In this document: one piece after another, positions 34,095 to 46,049 of the stretch
How the letters are laid out: every line of letters begins with the position of its first letter
Position numbering within the stretch: position 1 is the stretch's first letter
Source of the DNA: Limnoperna fortunei
Lineage: Eukaryota > Mollusca > Bivalvia > Mytilida > Modiolidae
NCBI GenBank assembly: GCA_944474755.1
Contig: OX104125.1
Coordinates: 49,401,346 to 49,465,345 of the forward strand
Direction of reading: 5' to 3'
Length of the DNA stretch: 64,000 nt
The notes under the pieces: model-generated
The model's input: only the letters and a program-made list of their open reading frames with translations
The model's database searches: none
Told to the model about the DNA's origin: nothing
Program-made: the position numbers and the translations under genes

Positions 34095-34360
34095 AACTTT
34101 AATAAAATAACTTCGAAGTAACACGTTATCATATATTGGGTGTGGTTATTACATTAAACAAACTAACAATCAAGATCTCGTGCTTACCTTTGCATCTCAG
34201 GTAGCTACACTTACAGGACACTTTTTCAAACACCTGTCAGATTCTTAAAATTGGAACACAAAAAATAAACGGTTTGTTCTGTATTACCATACTGATATAT
34301 ATATATAGACAATTAAAGCAAAGATGATTTTATATTTAGGAAAAAACTATGAAGTTACTA
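34095..34360. repeat. Partial block X3, copy E
   Basis: Matches A 2105-2270 and 2575-2640 (AGTAACACGTTATCATATATT; CAGGTAGCTACACTTACAGG) with a deletion between. Confidence 0.65.
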
Positions 34361-34369
34361 CAATGAAGA

Positions 34370-34575
34370 TAATATCAAAATACCGAACACCGATGAAACT
34401 GCCAAAAAAGACAATCCACAAATCAAAGTCCAAGAAACCGGCATGCCCTAGAATTCACAACCAACATAAAGCAACTTCAGCAATCAATGGTCCTGACTTG
34501 GTACAGGAATTTCAAAAGAAATTGTGGGTTGAACAAGTTTGTACATGCCAAACCTCCCGCTTCCATTACTGTAGA
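34370..34575 (+). repeat. Repeat R2, copy E (open frame 34324-34581)
   Basis: The plus frame carries 'KSKSKKPACPRIHNQ' and 'INGPDLVQEFQKKLWVEQV' followed by a Cys-bearing end 'CTCQTSRFHYC'. Of the three R2 copies this has the most protein-like reading. The frame begins inside X3 sequence, so its start is not a real gene start. Function unknown. Confidence 0.45.
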
Positions 34576-34599
34576 ATGTGAGTTGGTTAGTTGATTAAA

Positions 34600-35010
34600 A
34601 TAGATGAGTATCATATGCCACCACAATTTAAAATTGGGAAAACTATCTGGAACCATATTTTCAAACGAGCAAGATGTTGTATCTATAGAAAAACTTATTA
34701 AAGGCGCGGACGAGTCTTTTCTTCTTGTAACCTTGGTTTATAAGTTTATCCCGAAGAAATATGTGAATTTTGCAAAAATCAGTATACTCGCTGCAAGCTC
34801 TTGGATACCTGATTAATTTAGAAATATAGACACCGTATGCAGAGAAGCAGGAATACTGCTGCATAGGTGAGGAAAATTTATAATTTTGAAATTAAAATCG
34901 TCTCTTTGTAGTCAATTCTTGTGCTAAGATGAACGTTGGTGTCATATTCGAGATGTAAGTCTACAAATGAGGTAGATGAAGCTGTTTCTGTTATTTCTTT
35001 AATTTATACC
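34600..35010 (-). pseudogene. Reverse-transcriptase-like fragment, second subfamily
   Basis: Reading 35010 to 34600: 'TETASSTSFVDLHLEYD', 'VHLSTRIDYKET', a frameshift near 34870, then 'AYGVYISKLIRYPRACSEY', 'LRDKLINQGYKKKRLVRAF' and 'YRYN'. It corresponds to the region after the polymerase box of the 26737-27760 copy but is clearly a different subfamily (DKLINQGY in place of AKLLKQGF). Only this central-to-C-terminal part remains. Confidence 0.72.
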
Positions 35011-35049
35011 TGAAGCTATCATAATGTAACAAGAAATATAATTTTGATT

Positions 35050-35640
35050 AACACCTTGTTTTGCTAGTTTTATTTGTACACTTATAAGAAAAAACAGAAT
35101 CGAAGAAAACCATGTCAAGGACATACAAAACCATGTTAAACAAGAGGAGACAACAACGAAACAAACAAATACACAACACAAAACTTAGAAACTGAGCGAC
35201 ACGAACCCGGGTTAAAACCGGTGTTAGTACAGGTGCTCCGAAACGGTAATCAACTCCTGCTCAACGGGTAACACCTGTCATGTCAGTCAGGTTAAAACTA
35301 TGTTATAATGCATATCAGAGGCAGTTATAATCCATTAAGAAAAGGAAAGTGGTTACCGGAAACGGAACAAATCACTGCTCGTCTGCGATACAGATATTCC
35401 GTAATGGCCAACCATGTTCTGATGACGATCGTAACATTCCTAAGTTAAGACTTCAATCTTGCTACAACGAACCACTTGTTAAGCAGCGTTTCTGTCAGCA
35501 GACACCGTTTACAAAGAAATGGGAATAAGAAATACAGGCTATTGGGGACCTGATCAATTTGGAGATGCATTCTCTAAATGAAGGTGCTCCTGGAATGTAG
35601 TCACACAATAATGAACATTTTACAATAGTAAAATTAATTT
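35050..35640 (-). pseudogene. Reverse-transcriptase-like fragment plus 3' end, third subfamily
   Basis: From 35640 downwards the minus strand resembles 'YIPGAPS'-like sequence, then 'LLTETLLNKWFVVARLKS' (about 35495-35440) and, after a frameshift, 'YDRHQNMVGHYG' (about 35425-35390), then a hydrophobic C-terminal tail to about 35050. It repeats the same protein region as 34600-35010, so two separate truncated insertions lie head-to-tail. The frame 34999-35181 is part of the tail. Confidence 0.68.
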
Positions 35641-37370
35641 CCTCCTTCTATTGCATTTATGTAATCCTTTTTTGTCTTGCAAGTCTATACAAGAAGTCAA
35701 AATAATAAGACGAAAGTAAAATAATAATTTAAATTATTTGTAGTTAATGTCTAACTGTATTCATCCTAATATTTCAACCCTTCTCTGTTTGCTATGTTGT
35801 TTTTTATGTTGCTCTAGTCTAGTAAGCATTATTATCTTTCACGTCATACTTGAATCTGAATCATCACAGTAAATATGTGTAATTTATTTACTTAAATTTA
35901 GTAAGAGTACTTATATATTGTTATTTTATCGATTTGACTTGCGATTAATTTTGCTGCTATTTTACTATTTTGCTGTGTTACTTACAAATGATTTCATAAA
36001 AGTGGATATCTTTCTGACTTTTTGTTGGACGAGCATAACGAATACCGTGTAATGGTCTCTTTGAACCCTGGTTATGTTTTGAGAAAACTATATAGTGTTG
36101 TTTATTTATGTATTAATTACACAAAATATTTTCTCAATTGAAGGATGACAAAATTTCCAGTAACAATGCAAGTGTGTGAAGAGTAGTCTATCATATCAAA
36201 CGTGACGTATCTTCTTTATGATGAAAGAAAATATTTTCTAGGCAATCGAAAGTCAGTATTTTTTCACAATTATTTCTACGCTTTTAGTTACTTGTTAAAG
36301 CAAGCATTTGGTTGTCGTTTCTTACCATTTGGAAAGAACAGTGAAAGATATGATCATATAAATAAAGCTTAGAAATCGTATATGTAGCTGGAAAGTTCGA
36401 CGTCTGGTTTTTTAACAAGTTTCGTATGTATTATAAGGTACATTAGGTAGTATATCTTCTATAATTAAAAAAATATGTTAAGAAATAACAGAACCCCTAT
36501 TTTATTTCATTGTCGATTTTGTTTGCGTACGTGGATTGCGGGATTTTATTTAACACACCTTATTTTTAAAAAGACGTTCCGTCTCAATCACTGTGCTATC
36601 TAAAGTGTTTAACGTCCTTTATGTTGTATGAACTGGCTATTTTCTTTGTGCTTACATTAATCAGAAGATGGGTCAGATTTCTAATTTTGAATCTTTTAAA
36701 AATAACAACGAACGTCCATAATATTTTACACAATTAATGAAGTGGTCGGAACCACTTAAAGTTATTGCGGTCAATTGGTTTAGGAATGTATTGACTTTGT
36801 ATTAAGTTTAATTGAATTTGTCTAAAATATGTTTTATTGCATTTAGATTATTTGGTAGAATGAAATCCTGCCTTTGTCGCTGTGCAAACAAAAGTATTAA
36901 ATTTCCTGTATGATTTCTTTTCATTTTACGTGTTATATCAACTGGGTATTTTCTTTCTGTTTTTCACTGTTGAGGTAATACGTTACGTTTCTATTTCTGG
37001 AAGTTTACACAGATAAATAAATTAAATTTTGATGATACTTCAAGTGGTTGTGGATCACTTAAAAATATTATGGTAAATGGATTTATGAATTTATTGACCT
37101 TATATTAAGTTGAAGTTAACTTGTACAAAAATTGTTAATTATTAAATTTTATTAAAATATTTGATTATAAAATTTGCAGCAAATTGTTATCCAATTTAAA
37201 TTAAATTTACGACGTTTATCTTAAAATTAATTATTTAGAATGTTTGCTTTTGTTGCCATTCAAACAGATTTAATTGGCATAGCATGATGGTATTTTAATT
37301 GTGTTAGATTTGACAGTCTGATATATGTTGGTAAGTTTTCATTAATGAAACATTTAATTTGTTTGTATAC
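35640..37370. other. AT-rich spacer with a diverged 300-bp tandem pair
   Basis: No gene. Sequences near 36600-36830 and 36910-37130 are alignable at an offset of about 302 (AACTGGCTATTTTCTTTGTG / AACTGGGTATTTTCTTTCTG; ATTGACTTTGTATTAAGTT / ATTGACCTTATATTAAGTT). Otherwise nothing recognised. Confidence 0.5.
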
Positions 37371-37480
37371 TGTTGTTTAACGCCACTTTCAGTAATTTGT
37401 GGAGCTCTATCACGACGTCTAGATTGTTTTGGGGATAAAGCCGTATTGCCCGTAGAAAACCCGACCTTCGGTAGTGAAAT
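37370..37480 (-). mobile_element. SINE 3' fragment, minus
   Basis: GTTTAACGCCACTTTCAG at 37375-37392 is the complement of the SINE end CTGAAAGTGGCGTTAAAC. It continues to about CCCGTAGAAAACCCGACCTT. The frame 37359-37541 runs through it by chance. Confidence 0.65.
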
Positions 37481-37744
37481 CAATTTGTTGTTGAACTACA
37501 CTCGTGAGTGTTTAAAATTGTCCTATCACACATACAGATGAGACTTTTCAAAATTAAATTTATGAAAAAAAATGTCGGTATGGGGAATAACATATCTTGC
37601 ATTTTTTTGTCTTTGACCCGTGGCACTTTGTTGTTTTGTCAGATGTTATTTTTTTTAATGTTAACAACAGTTAAATGATACGTCCCCCATAAATTATTGA
37701 AGAAAGTAACTAATTAATTTATGTATGTCTGAATAAATACCGAG

Positions 37745-37800
37745 TTTTTCGAAGTATTGCTAAAAGTGGCGTTAAAAACATTCAAATACGCAATCAAAAG
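37745..37800 (+). mobile_element. SINE 3' fragment, plus
   Basis: GTATTGCTAAAAGTGGCGTT then AAAAACATTCAAATACGC matches the SINE end and its CAAA-type tail. Confidence 0.55.
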
Positions 37801-37944
37801 CTGATGTTGTTCTACCATATTATTCTGAGTTGTGGTTAGATTTCGCCGTTGATTTCTAAACTGCATTTCAAGATTTCTTCTATTAATGTGATACATTACA
37901 ATGCTATTATTACCTACTAATTCAATGATAATTTTTTATTTAAG

Positions 37945-38110
37945 TATCCGGAGAAAACCACCGACCCTCGGAAGGTAGGAAAACTGTCAATCTTAGAAAT
38001 TAAGATTGGAATGGAGAACTATCTGCCAGCACTGAGACTGGAACCCGCAACCTAAGTGTTGACAGACCACGTGATCAATAGAAGATGACTAACTACCTAA
38101 CGTCGGTACA
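37945..38110 (-). mobile_element. tRNA-derived SINE head and body, minus
   Basis: On the minus strand: TTAGTCATCTTCTATTGATC, CACGTGGTCTGTCAAC, a B box GGTTCCAGTCTCAG (complement at about 38032-38044), then AATCTTAATTTCTAAGATTG and CCTTCCGAGGGTCGG. The 3' half is missing. Confidence 0.72.
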
Positions 38111-38389
38111 AATGTTATGCAACATGCACATGTTGTAAAAACAAAATAAATGTTTATTTAATCAACATGTATTAGTGGCCTTCAAACTACATGTATTGCA
38201 AAAGACATTTTTTAGGATGTATTTCAGTACGAAAGATTTAGAAAGAGATGTTGAAATGTTTTTGTGTACTAATAGTTTTTGTTTCATCTCGCGGAGGTAT
38301 ACATAACTGTTAAGGTTTCCATTGACTACCAGCATTAAAAGCGATGGTAACCAAATTCAATGTATAGAAATATTATAAAATATAACAAT

Positions 38390-38900
38390 GTATGAAATTA
38401 GTTATTACTATGTCACATGTGCCTAATACAGCGAAGAGCGGCAATGGATCTCCCACTACAAATATTGGAAATCACAAATATCAAAATACTAATTATTTGA
38501 TGTTGGAACATTACCAAACACCTTTAGTGGCTGATACATCTAACATTTTATACCCGATTGGTTTGCCTTGAGCAATACATTTACACACGTTAGTACATGA
38601 TACATTTCCGGTGTTTTATCCTAGCTTTACAGAAGCATATAATTTATTAAAATGCATAAACAAGCAAACTTATGACTAAACCCTTGCATTCGATTGCTTT
38701 CATTCTATAGGAACATTGTGGGTATAAATATGTCAGCATACAATATCACGGAAACCGACTGAGCAACAAGAAAGTTAAGGGACTATTACCATTGTGGATA
38801 TATACAAATATACAAAACCAAAATCACACAAACAGAAAGTGAGTAATTTGAGCACGAGGTAAGACATTAAAAACCCACACAAAGGAATACACATAGGGCA
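38390..38900. repeat. Partial block X7, decayed copy
   Basis: Matches A 7990-8625 (CCACTACAAATATTGG; CATTTACACACGTTAG...; AAAGTGAGTAAT; ACACATAGGGCAT). It includes a truncated retroelement 3' end on the minus strand at about 38748-38862 (GGAAACCGACTGAGCAACAAG). Confidence 0.68.
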
Positions 38901-39730
38901 TTATTTGGAACATTGTTAGTAGTAACTATTTGGATGATTTAATGAAATCTGCAATATACGCCATTGACTAGCTGCAATGAAAATGAACAAAACCCTAATT
39001 AATAAAACACAACAGTCAAGGTATTTTATGTTGAACATCATCTATAATAATATAATTATTTTCCCCGTCTACTGCAGGTATCGTAACCGTCTTGGGGTTA
39101 AAATTCGTTTAGTTGTTACTTTATAATAATTGGCTGAATAGCAGTTGAAAATTTCAACATTACCAGTAGTTCAAAAAAGAAAGACGATTCTTGTTAGAAG
39201 AAAGCCGATACTTTTCACTAGTCATAAAGTTTTTGCCGTAAGCTAACTTTTTAAAAGTATCGCGATATTTTAATAAGTATCGCAATGCATTAAACAAGAA
39301 TCGCTATAGATAAAAAGTAAGCTGATTAAAATAAACCTATTGTAAAAAAACTAATATGCAATGTATACTCCATGTATAGTTTCTATACAAATATTTTTCA
39401 ACTGATTTGTATTTATTTTTTAACACCGTATATAGCTAGTAGTAGATATAATAGAGCAATTGTTGCTATACCTGCTGTTTTTTAAACAATAAATGGTAAG
39501 GGCATGTGCTGTTTATTTGCTTCAGGTCATGAGCAAAGCTTTATGTAAACATTGATACGCCGGGTGACATTGGGCATGTGCATAAAAATCATTGCAGGAA
39601 TTAATTAATAAAACATTTTAATATGTAACAATTGAAACGTTTAACCTTATCAGCTTAACTTGTACAAATTTAGATCCCCATTCTCCAATGAAACAGCATT
39701 AACACCATTATTTGTAGACAATTCTTCGTA
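38900..39730. other. AT-rich spacer, nothing recognised
   Basis: No gene, no repeat partner found. TATCGCGATATTTTAATAAG with a near repeat at 39255-39290 is the only local structure. Confidence 0.45.
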
Positions 39731-39734
39731 TGCA

Positions 39735-39925
39735 GCTGAAGAACATGCTTAAAGATCGTATTAACAAAACGGAGTGAGACGATTTAAATATTCGGTAATT
39801 AGACATGATAGAACTTACTTATTCATCAATGATTCTAAAAAAAAAATAAATAAACTGAAGAACAAATTAGTCTAATGTAAGACTTTCTAATTGACAACAT
39901 ATTTGTCATGTTTAGAGGACTTAAT
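39735..39925 (+). pseudogene. Reverse-transcriptase-like fragment, very decayed
   Basis: Nucleotide match to A 5470-5650: AAAGATCGTATTAA, GAGACGATTTAAATATTCGG, AACTTACTTATTCATCA, then AAACTGAAGAACAAATTAG and TCATGTTTAGAGGAC. It is the part that precedes the GIPxGT block in the family. No frame longer than a few codons survives. Confidence 0.55.
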
Positions 39926-39929
39926 ATCA

Positions 39930-40335
39930 ATTGTTGATGAATGCAGTAAAATTTAAAAAAAAACCTCTTCAAAATGAAATTTAAAAAAAAAGGTTTTGCC
40001 TTTGGACTTGTTTGCTGAAAATGTGTGATGTTGATAATCAATAATAAAAAAAAACAATTAAAACATTTTCGACATCCCATACTTTTCTGATATTTGGATG
40101 AATTTAGGCTCGTTGACACATCCGGAAGAAAAAAGACTTAAACAATAGTTTATTACAAAAGAAAAAAAAACAGATATAGATACTAAAACTTTTCAAATAT
40201 TTATTGCTATTTCCTCCTATCCGGTTTATATTATTGCTTGAGTGTAAAAATAAACATGAGTGGTGTTACAGGAAAATTTTTAAGGTCAAATGTTCATTAT
40301 CTAATTTGGTAAAGAAAGATTAGATTAACTCTTTG
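39930..40335. other. A-rich spacer, nothing recognised
   Basis: Several poly-A runs. The minus frame 39835-40119 is their translation (Phe/Leu-rich) and has no domain. Confidence 0.45.
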
Positions 40336-40650
40336 TCTGATTCAGACAATAACGAAACTAGTCGAGATCAGGCCCACACTGATTCAGTACAGACAAAAGA
40401 CTAGTCAAGACTGGGTCGAATTCAGATTGAGACTCATTCAGTCTTTTCAGAGTGGTTGAGACACATTCAGACAAGAACTAGACTAGTCGAGATTTGTTCA
40501 AGTACTGAGTCATACTAATGTAGACTAAATCAGACTTTTCAATCAAGCCGAGACTAATGTCAAGTAAAGTTAAATAAAATTAAGACACATTTAGACCGGT
40601 CAAGTAAACGTCAGTACAATCCAGTACTAAAACTAGCCTTCTTACAATTT
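40335..40650. repeat. GACTAGTCGAGAC-type degenerate array
   Basis: Repeated AGACTAGTCGAGAT, ATTCAGACAA, AGACTGGTTGAGAC-like words and an end with CAGTACAATCCAGTAC. The core is itself palindromic. The same array occurs at 53800-54110 (same orientation) and inverted at 50050-50350 and 50500-50590. Confidence 0.72.
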
Positions 40651-42080
40651 TCCTGTTTTGATTAGTTTTATTTTTTGTCGCATTTATAGTTGTATCATCA
40701 TTTAATTAATGTCGTGGTGAAACGTTTAAGTTCTGTCTGATTTTGCCGAGAGGCCTAAAGAATGAACAGAATCATTTTATGATTCATTGCCATAATACCT
40801 TTTTAGTAAATATTAGTTCTAAACAGACAGTGTCGTTTTTAGAATGTATGTAGCAAACAGGATCACGTGAGTTTTAAATACTGGTATTGTAAGCTTGAAA
40901 GAACAAAGAATTGAAATTGGACTTAAAGCAGACAAAAACAACACAATAGGAATACATTGCTTTACTTCGTTCACTTCTTAACATATATACCATGTTATCA
41001 ATGTTATCAATGTTATCAATCAAAATAATTTACAAATGAGAAGTGCTGACATATAATAATGATAATACATTTAAAAAAATTACATCTTCGAGACATAGAC
41101 ACGATAACAAAAAACTGAAATGAGACTAGTGAAAATGGATAACGAACATCTGTTTATGTTGATGTAAAAATGATCAATGTATGAAACGAAAATGAAATAA
41201 GAAAACTATCATGTTAGTTTATAAATTGACTTGTATTGAATTTTCCCTAGACAGTCAGCTGGAACCATAGGAGGACTTTTTAAATATCCGACTCAGAGGA
41301 TTAAGTGCAATACTAGGTATTAGATAAGAATGATTGGAAGGTGGTGGGTCAAAACAATGAACACCTTATCGCAGACAATAATTGTTGGTGACTGATTTTG
41401 AGACTCCTACGGTCTTTGCACGATAATAATTGTTTCTGTACATATGGAGAAGAACAGATCAATTGTAGCAGATACAGAAGGCTAAATTTGTTGTCGTACT
41501 GAATAGTCCACACTTTTTCAGCTGGAGTCAAAGTTGTTTGTCCCTTGGCCTATCTTGTGTTCATTATTTGATTACTATTTTGTAAATGATAAAGCTGTTA
41601 TTCTGCTCGCTTGACGTTAATTTTCAACTTTATCATTTGATTTACCTACCAGTCTGAATTTGTCTCGAAATTTGATAACTTTACACTAGTCTTTTAGAGA
41701 ATTTTATAAAAAATAAGCTACATCTTTACAAAAACAGAGACATATCAATACAAAACTTACTAACATATTGCAACGATCATTTTAGTCACAAGAAAATTGA
41801 GGCGGAACATAATTTAAATATACTTCAAGCAACTCTGTTTTGATAATTGATATATTGTATAGTAGTTGACTGTCATATTTGTTTCTGTTACAATACACAT
41901 AAAATTGGTTATTAAGCTGGTACTCAAAAACAACTTTATTCTTCATATAACTTTAAAATTTGTATCATTTATTGAATATTTAGAATAAAGCATTAAACAA
42001 ATATCTTTTTGATACATCTCCCCACCGTAAATTCACCTTTTAAAAACGTCCAGTCGAGGATTAAAATTTTTTAAACGTTC
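40650..42080. other. AT-rich spacer, nothing recognised
   Basis: Contains three tandem ATGTTATCA units at about 40992-41018. The minus frame 41349-41531 shows no domain. No repeat partner identified. Confidence 0.45.
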
Positions 42081-42084
42081 TTCT

Positions 42085-42900
42085 ATTAATGTTATTGTCC
42101 CATCTTTACTACCGTAATGTCATTGTAACAACTTTACCACTGTATTGTCGTTGTCCCAAAGTTACTGCTGTAATGTCATTTTCGCAACTTTACTATTTTA
42201 ATGTCATAACTCTAACTTTACTACTGTAATGTCATTGTCCCGTCCTGACTACTGTAATATCATTGTCCCAACTTGTCTACTGTAATGTCATTCTTCCAAC
42301 TGTACTACTGTAATGCAATTGTCCCAAGTTTACTACAGTAATGTCATTATCCCAATTATACTAGTGTAATGTAATTGTCCCAACTTTACTACTGTAATGC
42401 CATCATCCTAACTATACTACTTTAATGTCATTGTCCCAACTTTACTACTACAATGTCATTGTCCCAAATTTGTTATTGTAATGTCATTGTCCCAACTTGA
42501 TTACTGTAATGTCATTGTAACTACTTTACTACAGTAAAGTCACTGTCCCAACTTTACTACTGTAATGTAATTGTCACAACTTAAACAATGTAATGTCATA
42601 ACCCTAACTTTACGACTGTAATGTCATTGCTTCAACTTGACTACTTTAATGTCATTGTCCCAACTTTACTACTGTAATGTCTTTGTCCCAACGTAACTAT
42701 TGTAATGTCATTGTCTCGACTATACTACTGTAATGTCATTGTCCCATCTTTACTGCTATAATGTAATTGGCCTTACGTTACTACTGTAATGTCATAATCC
42801 CAACTAAACTAGTGTAATGTTATTTTCCCAACTTTACTTCTGTAATGTCATAGTCCCATCTTTAATACTGTAATGTCATAGTCCCTTCTTTACCACTTTC
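42085..42900. repeat. 28-bp minisatellite
   Basis: About 29 units of TTTACTACTGTAATGTCATT then GTCCCAAC, fairly regular at 42300-42700. Family 2 copy 2 lies just to its right, and related but more diverged units follow on the other side. Confidence 0.88.
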
Positions 42901-43524
42901 GCAACCGCAATATCTTCGTCACAATTATGCAACGTTGCAATTATTTTCAAAAGAAGAAATTTCACTTTCATACCTAAATATAGATTTATATTACATTACT
43001 TGAGATTGAAAAAGCAACGCTTTTAGCAATCCGTCAGCGTTCCAAAATCCGTCAGCAATAAGTTATCAATCAGTCCGATCAGTCAAATCGTTCCCAATCC
43101 GTCAGATCGTTCCCAATCCGTCCAACCGTCAATTGACGGATTTTGATTTGACTGATCTGATGGATTGATTTGGACCGATCGCTCCAATCTGCCAATTCAA
43201 CATCCGGTCAGTGAATTAATATTTCGTTATGTGAAAATTCGAAAACATCTTTTATATATTTTATTCACTATTTCATTGTGTCACATGAATTTATACATAA
43301 TTAGATCTCTAATAAAGAATAAACTGCTAAACATGCTTGTGTATAAATACTTCTGAGTTAAAGATACGAACATGTAAGCGTAAGATGAAAATCTGTTCTG
43401 GCTTTTTGCATTTTAGCCGTCACAACGATGTCTGTTATCGGCGTTCGATATTTAATGATATACATAAGTATACATGTTATCCTTAAAATTCGGAAATATT
43501 TGAAATTAGTTACTAGGATTCACA

Positions 43525-43852
43525 GAACTGCCCAGTGCGTCCTCAGATAGCGGATATGGGATGCCCTCTCGTTGGAAGTTTTCAAGTCATAAACGGAAAA
43601 GCCTGACCGCGGACCAAATAGGTAGAGGTTGTCACGCGCGATAATGATCTCTTTTGTAGATTTCGAAAAGGAGAAGGCTCAAAAAGGCAAATGTTCCGCC
43701 CCTACCCATAAGCAAAAATTTTCCAGTGGAATTCAAAATTTTTCCCCTGTGGTCCATCGTTTTAATTGATTGTTTTTTTAACTTGTTCTCGTCCTGAATA
43801 AAGCAGAAATACTGCTCGCTGGAAGAAAAGCAAACATCCAATCAATCAATCA
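43525..43852 (+). repeat. Repeat R1 inside family 2 copy 2
   Basis: Uninterrupted: AGAACTGCCCAGTGCGTCC, GGGATGCCCTCTCG, AAGGCAAATGTTCCGCCC, GCAGAAATACTGCTCGCTGG and (CAAT)n. It provides the empty site for the SINE at 16556. The minus frame 43632-43841 is part of it. Confidence 0.78.
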
Positions 43853-44081
43853 ATGAAACAAGTAATTATTAAAATTGAAGGACGCTGTTTTAAAGGAAGT
43901 TTTGAATAGGTTCTGTTCTATCGATATGACTGTAATGACAATGTTTAACTGATCTTTATAGACCTAAATAATGAATGACGTTTCGTTCAAAAATTACTAT
44001 TTCGCACTATTCTTGTCTCTCTGTAACACATATATTTACGTTAAACTGCAATATTCGCAGACTTTTCTTCCCGGAGTTATT

Positions 44082-44307
44082 TGGGCCTCGGTGGCTTTTT
44101 GGCTAGTCATCTACTAGTTATCACATGCCTGTCAACAGTTTGCGGATTTTCGTATGACTGCAAGTAGGGTGTGCCCGACTCCAACTTAACTGACGAACAG
44201 TGTTGGTTTTAACCGGTACTCCATCTTCTTCTCACCCCACCTCCAATAAAAACTGGATACCATTAAATAACTGAAATTTTGCTGAAAACCCTAAACAATC
44301 AAACAAT
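44082..44307 (+). mobile_element. tRNA-derived SINE inside family 2 copy 2
   Basis: Head GGCCTCGGTGGCTTTTTGGC, TAGTCATCTACTAGTTATCA, body GGTGTGCCCGACTCC and AATAAAAACTGGATACC, short CAAT-type tail. Flanked by CCGGAGTTATT (44071-44081) and CCGGCGTAATT (44308-44318), a slightly decayed 11-bp target duplication. Same insertion as 17100-17227. Confidence 0.83.
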
Positions 44308-45249
44308 CCGGCGTAATTATAAGTATAATCTTTTAACTACTTTTATTGCATGTCAAATAACACTTGCAACAAGAATCGCTGTATATTTTCAATATTTTCA
44401 ACTTTTTGTTTAGTAAACAATATGTTTTAATTGACAATGCTTGCTCAACAATTCAGCAATTGTTTTTATTATACCAGTTTAAAAATTGAAAAGTGTGGTA
44501 AAGTACATGAAAACATACATTCACACATTTAAGTACCTATTTTTTTCTAACTGCTAGTAAAAAGGCTTTCTGTCAAAAGGAGGCCATGTCCTTTGCTAAA
44601 TGTGAAATAATTCTATTACTGAATAGGGGTCGGCTTAATATAGCACTAAAAATATACATGGAACAGGTCACAGGAAATAAAATAGGTCAAAATCACGAAT
44701 CAAGGAAATAAAAAAGAGGATCAATAATGGATTACGACATCAAAACATTTACATTATCGCTTCTGATGTGCCTTAAATCGAACGGAGTTGTTTTGTAAGG
44801 TTTACTATGCTCACCCCGCAGATATGTCCTTCCTTAAAGAAATTTGCTCAATTATATAATATAAAGAATTTTTTTATTAATATGTTCGTTTTATTACAAC
44901 GAGACATTTGTTTTAACTATTCTTCTGAATGCTTGTGTTAATTTTATTATAAATCTATTATAAATGTTATATTATATACAAACGACGCAGTATTCGTTTC
45001 ATCTTGAAATTATTAATTTTTACTTATTCGTCAATAAACTGACCAATTTATGCATATAATTACCTGACGGATTCTGGATCGCACTGATTGGGCTGATCGT
45101 ACTGATCGCTGACGGTTACCAAGGTAATGACGGATTAATTATATGGGACGGATGTATTCGTAATCAATCAATCAGCGTTCCAAAATCCGTCAACAATCAG
45201 TCATCAATCAGTCAAAGTGTTACGTTTACGGGTGCAAGTTCTATATGAC

Positions 45250-45830
45250 ACATTGCCATTATCATATCAATGTCAAATCTATACCACAGTAATATTATTG
45301 TTAATAACGTTAATATAATCAATCTTACAACGGTAACATTGTTACAATATTTCAACGGTCATCTTATTATTACAAATTTACAAATCCTTGTAACAACTTT
45401 ACATCGGTAGAAGCGTTATTAAAGCTTTACACTTGTAATATCATTTCACAAAAACAATAATAAAATTGTGAGAACATCACAACGGACAAAGCACTGTCAC
45501 AACTTTGGAAACTATGTAATCGTAATATCATTGTTACAAATTTACTGCCGTCATTCATTGCTAAAAGTTTAAAGCTGTAATGTCGTTGTCATGACTTTAC
45601 AACAGTAATGTCATTTTAAGACCAGTGTAGTGGTCAAACCACTATTACAACTTTACAACAAACGATATGATTGTTATAATTTGACATCGGTTATACCCCT
45701 GTATCATTGTAACATTACAAAGGCAAAATCACTGTCATATCATTTACAACCGCAATATAATTGCAACCATGGTACAACGTTGATATAATTATAACAAATT
45801 TACTACGATAATATCTCGGGCTCTCAAGCT
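45250..45830. repeat. Diverged 27-28-bp minisatellite, right of family 2 copy 2
   Basis: Units of the type TTTACAACGGTAATATCATT then GTCACAAC, much more diverged than 42085-42900. It suggests that the element landed in or next to one array. The minus frame 45715-45915 is chance. Confidence 0.65.
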
Positions 45831-46049
45831 TGATATGGAAGACTCGGATTGATATTTTAGGGCCGATATGGAAAATGACATGCCATAAGCTGCTTATTAC
45901 ATATTTGACAACCACTAGTCAACATTTTATCCCAAAATAAAACAATTGAACACAGTTTAAATATTTAAAACAAAATTAATAAGACAAGAAAAATCCCACA
46001 GACAAAACTCTAAACAATTAAATGTATATAAACAAATCCAGCTCACACC

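Larger units (their letters stand above)
42994..45243. mobile_element. Family 2 TIR element, 2.25 kb, copy 2
   Basis: Left end CATTACTTGAGATTG then AAAAAGCAACGCTTTT; right end on the minus strand TAGAACTTGCACCCGT then AAACGTAACACTTTGA. TA flanks both ends (42992-42993, 45244-45245). Compared with copy 1 it lacks about 14940-16015, lacks the young SINE, and keeps R1 (43525-43852) and the older SINE (44082-44307) intact. Same subterminal foldback arrays at 43025-43195 and 45065-45230. No coding sequence; the frame 43165-43356 is chance. Confidence 0.86.

Noticed and set aside
36000..37250. A regulatory region of a host gene
   Set aside because: The stretch is AT-rich with a diverged tandem pair but no CpG-rich segment, exon or promoter element that I can support.
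42085..42900. A possible CRISPR array
   Set aside because: Units of 28 bp follow one another directly with no unique spacers, and the sequence is from an animal genome.
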